Below, piece by piece: positions 42,371 to 49,560 of a DNA stretch of 49,560 nt (the first letter of the stretch is position 1; the number at the start of each line of letters is the position of its first letter). Under the pieces are notes generated by a model. It saw nothing but the letters and a program-made list of their open reading frames with translations, had not been told where the DNA came from and did not search any database. The DNA lies in contig JAJZDX010000032.1 of NCBI GenBank assembly GCA_021805865.1, positions 1-49,560 of the forward strand, given 5' to 3'. A program made the translations under genes and the position numbers. Source of the stretch: Pseudomonadota bacterium (GTDB taxonomy: Bacteria > Pseudomonadota > Gammaproteobacteria > Steroidobacterales > Steroidobacteraceae).

Positions 42371-42455
42371 GCTCTGCCCACGCAGATACTCCGGGCATAT
42401 CCCGATTCCTGCGTTTCGAACCAAAATCTATCGATGCCTTGATTGAGGAGGCGCC

Positions 42456-43082
42456 ATGAGAATTGCGGTAATCGGTTGCGGCAACGTGGGCTCAGGTCTA
42501 GCCACCGTGCTGAGCAAGGCAGGATTCGAGGTCATCATCGGCGCACGCGACATCGCGAGAGCGACGGAGATCGCCAAGGGGCTTGGTCCCAACGTATCCG
42601 TGGCGACGGTCGAGGAGGCCGCCGCCAAGGCGCGAATCCTCTTCCTCGCGGTGCCCTATGCGGAGGCGGCTTCGGCGCTCGTCCAGGCCGGTGAGCTCAA
42701 GGACAAGGTGATCGTCGATGTGACGAACCCGCTGCGGCCCGACTACATGGGGCTCACGCTCGGCCACACTACATCGGCGGCGGAGGAGATCCAGAAACGC
42801 GTTCCCGGCGCCAAGGTGGTCAAGGCTTTCAACACCGTGTTCGCCCAGATCTATACGGCCGGACCGCGGATCCACGGCACCGCCGTGCCGGTCTTTATCG
42901 CCGGCGATGACGAAGCGGCAGCGCGCGAGGTCGAGGGGATCGCCGCGACGGCGGGATTTGCGCCGATCATCGTTGGGGCGCTCGAGCTCGCCCGCTACCT
43001 CGAGCCGCTCGCCGGGCTCAACATCGTCCTCGGCTACGGCCGCGGCTGGGGTACGGCCATCGCGCCCATGTGGCTCAAGTGA
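42456..43082 (+). CDS. NADPH-dependent F420 reductase-like oxidoreductase
   Basis: At 208 aa. The N-terminal dinucleotide motif is IAVIGCGNVGSGLATVLSKAGFEVIIGARD (Gly7, Gly9, Gly12). Blocks ILFLAVPYAEAASAL, VIVDVTNPL and VVKAFNTVFA match the NADP oxidoreductase coenzyme-F420-dependent family (FNO-like). In non-F420 bacteria such proteins act on unknown NADPH substrates; nothing here shows F420 use. The start has a perfect GAGGAGG ribosome site. It is divergent from the LysR gene and 80 bp upstream of doxX, so the pair is probably a LysR-controlled operon. Confidence 0.82.
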   Translation: MRIAVIGCGNVGSGLATVLSKAGFEVIIGARDIARATEIAKGLGPNVSVATVEEAAAKARILFLAVPYAEAASALVQAGELKDKVIVDVTNPLRPDYMGLTLGHTTSAAEEIQKRVPGAKVVKAFNTVFAQIYTAGPRIHGTAVPVFIAGDDEAAAREVEGIAATAGFAPIIVGALELARYLEPLAGLNIVLGYGRGWGTAIAPMWLK

Positions 43083-43162
43083 TGCACCGGACTGCGGCGA
43101 GCGCGTTGCCTTGACTGCCATTCAGCTTCAGACCATCACAAACCATCACGGGAGAAAAATAC

Positions 43163-43585
43163 ATGATCAGACAATCGACTGCGCCGTACGGCGTCGCGTT
43201 GCTGCGCGTGAGTCTTGGTATTCTCTTTCTCGCGCACGTCGCCCTGAAGATCTTCGTGTTCACAGTGCCGGGGTTCGTCGCCTACTTCGCATCGCTCGGA
43301 CTGCCAGCCGTAGCCGCGTATGGGGTGATCGGCCTCGAGCTCATTGGCGGCCTTGCGTTGGTGCTCGGTGTGTATGCCCCGTGGGTGGCCATTCCGCTCG
43401 CGATCGAAATGCTCGGTACGATCGTCATGGTGCACGGCCACAACGGCTGGCTGTTCACCGACAAGGGCGGCGGATGGGAGTATCCGGCGTTCTGGGCGAT
43501 CAGCCTCGTCGTGCTGACGCTGCTCGGTGATGGGGCGTTTGCCCTTCGGCCGGCGGCTCGCGCCGATGGGGCGTCAAGGCCGTGA
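43163..43585 (+). CDS. DoxX-family membrane protein
   Basis: At 140 aa with four membrane segments (ALLRVSLGILFLAHVALKIF, AAYGVIGLELIGGLALVLGVY, WVAIPLAIEMLGTIVMVHG and PAFWAISLVVLTLLGDGAFAL). The DoxX pattern is clear: an N-terminal RVSLGILFLAHVALKIF with GFVAYFASLGLPAVAAYGV, and HGHNGWLFTDKGGGWEYPAFW between helices 3 and 4. The function of small bacterial DoxX proteins is uncertain; several take part in thiol/redox homeostasis. The ribosome site is GGGAG. A GAGGTG-CGA-CACCTC hairpin (43647-43663) follows the stop and may end the transcript. Confidence 0.88.
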   Translation: MIRQSTAPYGVALLRVSLGILFLAHVALKIFVFTVPGFVAYFASLGLPAVAAYGVIGLELIGGLALVLGVYAPWVAIPLAIEMLGTIVMVHGHNGWLFTDKGGGWEYPAFWAISLVVLTLLGDGAFALRPAARADGASRP

Positions 43586-43646
43586 CCTTCCGCAATTACC
43601 CCTCCACCGGACCTGGCTTCACGGGGAACGCCCGGAAATTGTCTCC

Positions 43647-43663
43647 CGAGGTGCGACACCTCG
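43647..43663. terminator. Hairpin after doxX
   Basis: CGAGGTG, loop CGA, CACCTCG. It begins 61 bases after the doxX stop. No T-run follows. It is a possible transcript end. Confidence 0.35.
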
Positions 43664-43784
43664 AGCGCTCAGTCCGTGGCGATGCCTGAAGCGCCGATGG
43701 TGCCGGAGGTTGGCGTCGAAATGGCGCCGAAAGGCATTGAGCAGAGACCATTCTCACCGTACTCGTGGCGCAAATACCCCCGAC

Positions 43785-44011
43785 TCCCATGGCTCACGTC
43801 CGAGCGAGCTTGCAGAGCGTGCCGGAATGAGCAAGCAATGAATCAGCTCCTCCGGAGCATGGAGCGACCCGGCTATCTCACCCGTCGTGATGTCAAGGAC
43901 GATCAGCGAGCTCGACGTGCGCACTTCACTGCGCGCGGACGTACCGCCTGGGCCAAAGTTCATGAGATTCTGATCGAGATCGAAGCGGAATGGGGAACGA
44001 CCCCGGGGTGA
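43785..44011 (+). pseudogene. MarR-family regulator relic, frameshifted
   Basis: One frame ends SRPSELAERAGMSKQ and a stop near 43841. The neighbouring frame continues MNQLLRSMERPGYLTRRDVKDDQRARRAHFTARGRTAWAKVHEILIEIEAEWG to the stop at 44011. Together they form the recognition helix and wing of a MarR protein, with a frameshift exactly between Gln and Met of SKQ/MNQ. The N-terminal part of the gene (about 50 residues) is not seen upstream. It is not functional as it stands. Confidence 0.7.
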
Positions 44012-44612
44012 AAAGGATTTTCAGCACCTGAAGGCATTGCGGTGCAGGGTGTGGGCGTCAGACCTCGTTCCCTAATTGGCGGCACATCGGCCGTCGGCCA
44101 TCGAAGTCCGGTCTCCCCGCCTCCGACCGGCTGCTATGGAGCCGCAGCGATGTCGCCTGTGGGTCGAGCCGGCCCGTCAACCTCATCCCGCGGCCCCGGC
44201 AGCTGCCGCGCTGTGAGGTTGGGTACCTGGGTGGCGCCGCGAGGTAGGACAATCACAATGTAAGAGCGGAAGTTGCCGCAGGCGCGCGGAAGACCGGTGG
44301 GTTGTGCGAGGTACAGTCACGCTCCGATAGCGCCTGTTCGGGCCGGTGAGTACCGAGTACTGCCTGCCGTTGTCGATCGGCTCCGGCCGGTCAGTGCCTC
44401 GCGTGTCTTGCGACCGAGTGGGCGGTTGTCGAGCGGCCCGCGCCAAGGCGGCGCCTCAAGTGGCGGGGCTGCCCGAGGTCCGAGTCGAAATGCTGACGTA
44501 AGCACACTGCTGTCGAAATTGGCTGGATTTCGGCGGGTTGACTGCGGTTTTTTCCCGGTAATTGGATGAGTTTTTGCGCAACACCAGTTCAGCCCCCCTG
44601 ATGCTGTCCAGG
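44012..44612. other. 600-bp stretch without an intact gene
   Basis: It joins the MarR relic to the dead transposase. Codon-like bias is weak in all frames. The last 100 bases (44520-44612) contain T-runs (GGTTTTTTCCC, GAGTTTTTGC) and probably belong to the 3' end of the insertion element. I could not find matching terminal inverted repeats. Confidence 0.3.
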
Positions 44613-45792
44613 TCAAAAGCCCATGGCGATCTGTCGCGGCCCGGGTGTATCGGGCGGCACGGCAAAGGGAACGTCGGGCCAGGCCCACAGATCGCGGTGC
44701 GTGAACAGGTTCATACGCAGCAACGCTATCAGGCTCGACATCGACCAGCCCCATGCCGCCTTCAGCTGCATGAAGCGCAGCATCAGCATCGTGATCAACG
44801 CTGTCCATACCTGGGTCTGGACCGCGGTCGGGGAGGTGCCGACGAAGGTCTTGCTCTTCAAGTTCTGCCTCGGGGCTTTGAAAAACAGCTCCACCGCCCA
44901 GCGGTTCTTGTAGATCGCGGCGATGGTGGCGGCGGAGAGCTTGAAGTGGTTCTTCAGAAATCGGAATTCCCGTTGCTGTTCGTCGTCGTAGAAGCTGACC
45001 AGGCGCAGCTCATGCGGGCATTTCTCCTTGGCTTGCGGACCGGTGAAGCGGATCACCTGGTCATTTCTGACGTTGCTATTGGACGCCCGTGGCACCGGCA
45101 GGTGCCTTACGACGCGGTACACCGCGTTGTCCTTCAGGCGAGTCACGAACTACACTCCCTCATCCTTCCTGCGTCCGAAGAGCTCGTAATCGCTGTGGCC
45201 GCGGTCATCGACGATGAGCGTCCCGGACCGCAATTTCAGGGTCCTGGCACCGTCACATCGTGAACCTTGCCGGTGGTAATGACCGCAAAGCACGGCAGGT
45301 AGCCGTCGTGATCGAGCAGCAGATGCAGCTTGATCGCTCCCTTGGTGGTGCGAAACTTCGCCCAGTCATGCATGCTCAGGCACAGATCGATCACCGAGGA
45401 GTCCAGGCTCACCAGCTTGTTCTTGAATCGGAACTTCTGCGCCTTCTTGCCCCCTGGCAGAGCCAGTTGCGACTGGAAACGCGCGAAGAGCCGGTGGAAG
45501 AGATTCTGGTACAGCTGCCACGGTCGATGCTCGTTCACGTAGGACAGCGATGACCTGCCAAACACCTCGATCCCCGGGTGCGAAAGCTTTCCCTGCAGCT
45601 CCTGAGCCCCTGTTCGATCTCGCGCAGACGGTGAGCGCGCCCCAACCGGCAAAACAGCATCGAGAGGAACTGCTGCCAGCAGGTCACCCCGCGGGCGTGC
45701 CGCTCCGCATTGAGCTCGTGCACCTCGCCCTCGAAGTCCGTCCGCGGAATACACTTGAGAATCTGACTGAATAAGCTGCAAAATCGGTTCAC
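44613..45792 (-). pseudogene. IS4-family transposase, inactivated
   Basis: The reading runs through three frames on the minus strand. It starts at a GTG (45792, AAGG upstream): VNRFCSLFSQILKC...TCWQQFLSMLFCRLGRAHRLREIEQGL. A shift near 45600 leads into KLSHPGIEVFGRSSLSYVNEHRPWQLYQNLFHRLFARF...LVSLDSSVIDLCLSMHDWAKFRTTKGAIKLHLLLDHDG. A second shift at about 45240 leads to LIVDDRGHSDYELFGRRKDEGV, an amber stop (45150 region), then FVTRLKDNAVYRVV...YKNRWAVELFFKAPRQNLK. The DDE residues (SLDSS, VDDRG, WAVELF) are still recognisable, but two shifts and a stop break the gene. Its sequence is little decayed, so the loss is recent. Confidence 0.8.
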
Positions 45793-45983
45793 GTTGAGCC
45801 TTTTCGATGTGGACCGAAGCGACTTGGTCGTCACTGCAGCTTGCACGGGAGGGCTCGACGCCCCCCTGCTAATTTGGACGAAGGTGATCGAATGATATTT
45901 TCGCGTTCGTACCGCTGTACAACTGCTGATGCGTGGGAATTCAGTCGAAACTTGCTGCAATGCCTCCTCCGACACCGTAATGC

Positions 45984-46409
45984 GATGTCTACGTCGGCAG
46001 CTTCTCCAGGACCATCGTCGTGAGCCTGGGCGGGGGGCATCTCGTCGCGCGCACCGACCGGGCCGAGCAGTTCGTGGCGCTGAAGAACATGATGGCGCTG
46101 TGCTATTCGGTACAGATGAAGCACATCGTGGTGGTCATCCTGACTGCCGGACACCGCCGCAAGCATCTCGAGCGCGTGCGCCCCCGCATCGCCAAGGCGC
46201 GCGACTGCTTGACGCCGCGATCCCACGACGCGGGCATTGGGCTCGAACCACACGGCGGCAGGATGTGCCGGTGGGCGAGGCTCGCCGCCCACCCGGCGGC
46301 GATGCTGCGGCGCACGAAATCTCAGGGCATCCTGCTCGCTCCGGCAGAGATCTTCAGCTCTGACGCGCGCCTGCTCGACTGCCTTACGGCGCAATTCAGG
46401 CGCGCGTAG
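45984..46409 (+). pseudogene. Truncated MocR/GntR-type regulator, C-terminal part
   Basis: From 45984 the frame reads DVYVGSFSRTIVVSLGGGHLVARTDRAEQFVALKNMMALCYS. Further blocks are HRRKHLERVRPRIAKARDCL and GRMCRWARLAAHPAAMLRRTKSQGILLAPAEIFSSD, then a stop at 46409. These are blocks of the aminotransferase-like half of MocR regulators (normally GSFSKT..., GMFxWARL, GILLAPGxxFS). The PLP lysine is replaced by Arg in SFSRT. The DNA-binding half and much of the aminotransferase half are absent; a stop codon sits directly upstream. The C-terminal end is also short. It overlaps nothing and directly precedes the LytS gene. Confidence 0.65.
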
Positions 46410-47486
46410 ATGGCTTCCGAGACGGCTTCCGGGCGGTACGCGGGCACCAGAGCGGCGATCATAATTGCCGCCTGGGTGCTGATGGCGGCAGCGTGGACAC
46501 CTCCGACGCTGGCCCTGCAGATCAATGCCCATGCGCTGCCGGAGCAGGCACATTTCGGGTTCATCTTCCTCGATGTCATGATCAGCTTCGTGCCGTGGAT
46601 GGCGCTGACACCGCCGATCCTGGCGCTTAGCCGGCGCTTCCCGGTCACGGAAACGCAGATCCTGCGGCCGCTGGCCATACTGGCGGTGTGCTGTCCGATA
46701 CTGACTCCGTTGGCGGTATTCGCCGGTTACAGTCTGAACGCAGCCCTGCTCACCGGGGTCTCTCGCCACGGCTGGGCTGACTTGCTCCATGCCGCCTATA
46801 TCACCTCATTCTACAGCATCCCCTTCTACGTCGCCGTGGTTGCGGTCGGACAGTCCATGGCCTATTTCGAGCGCTTCAGGTCGCGCGAAAGGCTGTTGGC
46901 GCGCTCGGAATTACGGGCGCTGCAGGCGCAGATCCAACCCCATTTCCTCTTCAACACGCTCAACGCCATCGCCACCATGGGCTATCGCGACGCCGCGCGC
47001 GCGGATGCCGCGATGGCGCAATTGAGTGAGCTGCTGCACACGTTGCTCAGCGACCGTCCGCAGGAGATCGCTCTGAAGGATGAGCTCGCCTTCGTGCAGG
47101 GCTATCTGGATCTCTACAGTCTGCTGATGCCGGATCGGCTGCGCGTGGAAACAGAGGTCGAGCCGGCGGTATGGCAGGCGATGGTGCCCACCATGCTGCT
47201 GCAGCCGCTGGTGGAGAATGCGATACTGCATGGTGTCGCCCGGCGCACCCAGGGCGGCCGGATTTCTTTGACTGCCGCCGCAGAGGGTCAGTCGCTGGTC
47301 CTCTCGGTCCGCAATGACGCCGCCGACCATGCCGGCGCCCAGACGGGCACCGGCCTCGGCCTAGCTAACGTGCGTGAGCGGATGAGGGTGTTGTATGGCA
47401 CGGCGCAGAGCCTCGAGCTCACGGCGGGCACTCAGCCGTGCGTTATCTTGCGCCTGCCGCTGAAGCGAGCGAGCGAGACGACATGA
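46410..47486 (+). CDS. LytS/YehU-type sensor histidine kinase
   Basis: At 358 aa with four membrane segments in the first 150 residues (AAIIIAAWVLMAAAW, FIFLDVMISFVPWMALTPPIL, ILAVCCPILTPLAVFAGYSL and IPFYVAVVAVGQSMAYF). Then comes the His_kinase domain: His178 in QIQPHFLFNTLNAIATMGY. The ATPase part is LLQPLVENAILHGVARR and GTGLGLANVRERMRVLYG. It should phosphorylate the LytTR regulator encoded next (ATGA overlap at 47483). The first ATG follows directly on the stop of the MocR relic, with only AGG upstream as ribosome site. The sensed signal is unknown. Confidence 0.9.
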   Translation: MASETASGRYAGTRAAIIIAAWVLMAAAWTPPTLALQINAHALPEQAHFGFIFLDVMISFVPWMALTPPILALSRRFPVTETQILRPLAILAVCCPILTPLAVFAGYSLNAALLTGVSRHGWADLLHAAYITSFYSIPFYVAVVAVGQSMAYFERFRSRERLLARSELRALQAQIQPHFLFNTLNAIATMGYRDAARADAAMAQLSELLHTLLSDRPQEIALKDELAFVQGYLDLYSLLMPDRLRVETEVEPAVWQAMVPTMLLQPLVENAILHGVARRTQGGRISLTAAAEGQSLVLSVRNDAADHAGAQTGTGLGLANVRERMRVLYGTAQSLELTAGTQPCVILRLPLKRASETT

Positions 47487-48190
47487 TCCGCGCCGTGATC
47501 GTCGACGATGTGCCGCTCGCCCGCGACCGGGTGCGGCTCTATCTGACAGGCGAGCCCGATATCACGATCTGCGGTGAGGCCGCAAACGGCGCCGGTGCCG
47601 TGCACCTGATCGAGCGCGAGGCGCCGGATCTGGCATTACTTGACCTGCGACTGCCGGACTTCGACGGCCTCGAGATCCTGGCCAGACTGGCGCCGGAGCG
47701 GCGCCCGGCCGTGATCTACCTCACCGCCCATGATGAGCATGCGATCGCGGCCTTCGACCTGCACGCGGTAGACTATCTGTTGAAGCCGTTCAGTCGGGAG
47801 CGCTTCGCCCGTGCCATAGCCCGCGCGCGCGAGCGCATCGCGCCCCGCGCAGAGGCGCCACGGATCGTAGTCAAAGATCGCGGCCGCATCGATCTCGTGC
47901 CGGTAGCGGACATCGATTACATCGATGCCGCGGGCCACTATGCCTGCCTGCATGTCGGCCGCCGCGTGCATCTGATGCGCATGGCCCTGGGCGAACTCGA
48001 AGCCCAGCTCGATCCGACGCGCTTTGCGCGCGTCCATCGCTCCGCGATCGTTCGTCTCGACCGGGTGGAGACGCTGACGGCGCGGCGCAACGGTGATTTC
48101 GATATCACGCTGCGCGGCGGTGCCTCGCTGACGGTCAGCCGCACCTATGCCGAAGGCCTGCGCGCGCGGCTGCGGCTTGGCGCCGGTTGA
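47483..48190 (+). CDS. LytTR-family response regulator
   Basis: The start MIRAVIVDDVPLARD overlaps the kinase stop by four bases. At 235 aa the receiver domain has Asp8/Asp9, phospho-acceptor Asp54 (LALLDLRLPDFDG), Thr in YLTAHDEHAI and Lys in YLLKPFSRERF. A LytTR DNA-binding domain (about 130-235) follows with IVVKDRGRIDLVPVADIDYIDAAGHYACLHVG and RFARVHRSAIVRLDRVETL. Such pairs control envelope or metabolite-uptake genes; the CPBP protease gene 111 bp downstream is a candidate target. Confidence 0.93.
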   Translation: MIRAVIVDDVPLARDRVRLYLTGEPDITICGEAANGAGAVHLIEREAPDLALLDLRLPDFDGLEILARLAPERRPAVIYLTAHDEHAIAAFDLHAVDYLLKPFSRERFARAIARARERIAPRAEAPRIVVKDRGRIDLVPVADIDYIDAAGHYACLHVGRRVHLMRMALGELEAQLDPTRFARVHRSAIVRLDRVETLTARRNGDFDITLRGGASLTVSRTYAEGLRARLRLGAG

Positions 48191-48301
48191 CCCGCCCGGC
48201 TCGTGCCTCCCGGCACACGGCTCACGTCATTTCGACGCTGACGCGATTGCCGCACCGGGAGGTGCATGCGAGATTGCGCCGAGACTTTGAGGGGTATCGC
48301 C

Positions 48302-48946
48302 GTGAAGGCTCGACCGCGCATCACCATCCTGACCGGTGGCCTGTTCCTGCTCATCGCCGCTTTCGCGCCGCTCGATACCTGGGGACAACGCCTCTTCGGA
48401 CGCGCGCTCGGTCCGAACTACAGCCGCGAGGTCTTATGGTGGATCCTGACTCTCGGCCTTTACGCCTATGTGCTGTGCGTCGAACGGCGCGCCCTGTCGT
48501 CGATCGGTTTCAAACGGCTGCGCTTCCTCGACATCGTGCTCGCCGTTGTCACCGCCGCACTGCTGGTCGCGGGCTTCATCCCCATCGAGCTTCTCGTATT
48601 CCCATGGCTGCATCTTCACATCAACATGGGGGTGTACGACATGCTCAAGCACACCCCATTCCAGTATCGTGTGCTCCTGGTGACTCGGGCGGCCGTGGCC
48701 GAAGAGACGATCTTCCGCGGCTATTCCATCGAGCGCCTTGAAGAGTGGAGCGGCAGCCGGCTGCTGGCGGGCGCCGTTACCTGGGCGGCCTTCACATATG
48801 CTCACCTGCAATCCTGGGGCGCCGCGCAGCTCATCGTCGCCGGCTACGGCGGCCTGCTGCTCACGATCCTCTATCTCTGGCGCCGCAACCTTGGGGCCAA
48901 CATGCTGGCCCACTGGCTCGCCGATGCCGCCGGGTTCCTGCTCTGA
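48302..48946 (+). CDS. CPBP-family intramembrane metalloprotease
   Basis: At 214 aa from the GTG at 48302, which has GAGGGG seven bases upstream. An ATG at 48266 in frame has a ribosome site only three bases away. Several membrane segments are seen. The Abi/CAAX-protease motifs are visible in order: EETIFRGYSIERL (motif 1, EExxxR), FTYAHLQSWG (motif 2, FxxxH) and NLGANMLAHWLADAAGF (motif 3, H in N-x3-H). It is a glutamate-type membrane peptidase like Rce1; bacterial members are linked to bacteriocin self-immunity, but no bacteriocin gene is seen. It follows the LytTR regulator on the same strand. Confidence 0.85.
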   Translation: MKARPRITILTGGLFLLIAAFAPLDTWGQRLFGRALGPNYSREVLWWILTLGLYAYVLCVERRALSSIGFKRLRFLDIVLAVVTAALLVAGFIPIELLVFPWLHLHINMGVYDMLKHTPFQYRVLLVTRAAVAEETIFRGYSIERLEEWSGSRLLAGAVTWAAFTYAHLQSWGAAQLIVAGYGGLLLTILYLWRRNLGANMLAHWLADAAGFLL

Positions 48947-49271
48947 CCCCGCCGGATCTGGTCCCGGACGGACGTGTTCTGCTTTACAGGCGCATTGACA
49001 ATTGAAGTGATCGTTGCGTCGATCAGCCCTCGATTTTACGCCGGGTCCTGTCTATGAAGAGCTCGGGCGGGGGGGCAAGTCTCTTTCAAGATGCATCAGG
49101 CGCGCGAAGCAAGTTCAAGCTGTGGAATGGGTTCTGGAAATGCTGTCAGGTGTTGGCAGGCCGGTGATCCGGGCGGAAATTCTTAAGGTGACTCATGACG
49201 CGCCGCTCAAAATGGACGTAGATTCCGCCACGCCATTTTTGCGTCCGTAAGCTTGGCATTGGGTTGATCAA
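48947..49271. other. 325-bp gap before the truncated SDR gene
   Basis: A small plus-strand frame (49014-49250, 78 codons) shows no family resemblance and no ribosome site, so I do not call it. The last 60 bases (CATTTTTGCGTCCG...GGTTGATCAA) are AT-richer and probably the promoter of the lost SDR gene. Confidence 0.3.
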
Positions 49272-49349
49272 GTGAACATTCGGCTCAGGGGCTTGCATGC
49301 GGTCGTCACTGGAGGTTCCTCTGGCATTGGCGCCGCGCTAGTCCAATAG
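49272..49349 (+). pseudogene. SDR gene start, cut after 25 codons
   Basis: Starting at GTG 49272 it reads VNIRLRGLHAVVTGGSSGIGAALVQ and then stop. TGGSSGIG is the SDR cofactor motif, so this is the N-terminus of a reductase of the 3-ketosphinganine-reductase kind or similar. The expected continuation does not follow; the next bases form a CCCCGGC-TTT-GCCGGGG hairpin of other character. A junction with a mobile element at about 49345-49352 is the likely cause. Confidence 0.55.
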
Positions 49350-49560
49350 GAGACCCCCCGGCTTTGCCGGGGAGGCAGTAGAAGTTTGACAGTTCCGGGA
49401 GTCCACCGGTGAAACTCGACAGCGTGAGCCGCCTGTTACGTCCCGCGATAAAAGCGGCCGGTTGGCCCGAGCTGTTCCAGAGAGACGAGCGGCGTGATGG
49501 GAAGCGGATTCGGGCGGTTTGAGCCGCGACACGTTCCCGGCGGATAGCGGGATATCCCGG
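49350..49560. mobile_element. Probable end of an insertion or other mobile element (to window edge)
   Basis: The sequence starts abruptly inside the SDR gene with the hairpin CCCCGGC-TTT-GCCGGGG (49356-49372). No long open frame runs through it. Its type cannot be told from this fragment: no transposase, terminal repeat partner or target duplication is visible before the window ends. Confidence 0.4.

Noticed and set aside
49014..49250. 78-codon frame after the CPBP protease gene
   Set aside because: No ribosome site, no family pattern, and a composition unlike neighbouring genes.

Overview
The window is GC-rich chromosomal DNA. The gene set is typical of an aerobic gammaproteobacterium of the Nevskiales/Steroidobacterales/Xanthomonadales type: the very large NAD-glutamate dehydrogenase, HrpA, ZapE, XerD, a proteobacterial 7Fe ferredoxin and ETF-ubiquinone oxidoreductase. 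This placement is inference from gene content; no rRNA is present. Protein-coding density is high. Coding codons end mostly in G or C, so many long antisense frames are shadows.

Layout. (1) 1-4420: right end of an integrated element. All genes are on the minus strand: a cut-off AAA+ ATPase, two lipoproteins and three small orphans. It ends at a duplicated 3' end of a tRNA-Arg gene (attR-like, 4374-4420). A second tRNA tail follows, split by a 75-base cluster of hairpins (4454-4562). (2) 4568-10428: phosphate acyltransferase family, ModF-like double ABC ATPase, PhzF-like isomerase, YkoF-like small protein, 2Fe-2S ferredoxin, RraB-domain protein and phosphoglycerate mutase. (3) 10530-16569: NAD-glutamate dehydrogenase and, divergently, 4-hydroxyphenylpyruvate dioxygenase, both entry points for amino-acid carbon. 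(4) 16688-21069: HrpA helicase and a secreted orphan. (5) 21361-32722: a minus-strand run tetR - thiolase - SDR - ETF-QO - acetoacetyl-CoA synthetase - zapE, divergent from the fused acyl-CoA mutase IcmF. This looks like a short-chain/branched acyl-CoA and acetoacetate utilisation block. (6) 32649-37788: acyltransferase PlsC, XerD, 7Fe ferredoxin, NUDIX hydrolase and a membrane diguanylate cyclase. (7) 38139-41095: glycerol block glpD - broken glpK - glpF. (8) 41406-43585: LysR regulator divergent from an NADP-binding oxidoreductase and DoxX. (9) 43647-46409: a decay zone with a frameshifted MarR gene, a dead IS4-type transposase and a truncated MocR regulator. (10) 46410-48946: an intact LytS/LytTR two-component pair and a CPBP membrane protease. 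(11) 48947-49560: an SDR start cut after 25 codons at what looks like a mobile-element end.

The most unusual structures are the tandem tRNA-tail attachment scar with its hairpin insertion, the glpK gene reduced to a fusion of its two ends, the gdhB/hpd divergent promoter with a perfect operator palindrome and an almost leaderless gdhB, and the dense run of gene relics at 43.6-46.4 kb. No CRISPR array, rRNA or complete tRNA was seen.
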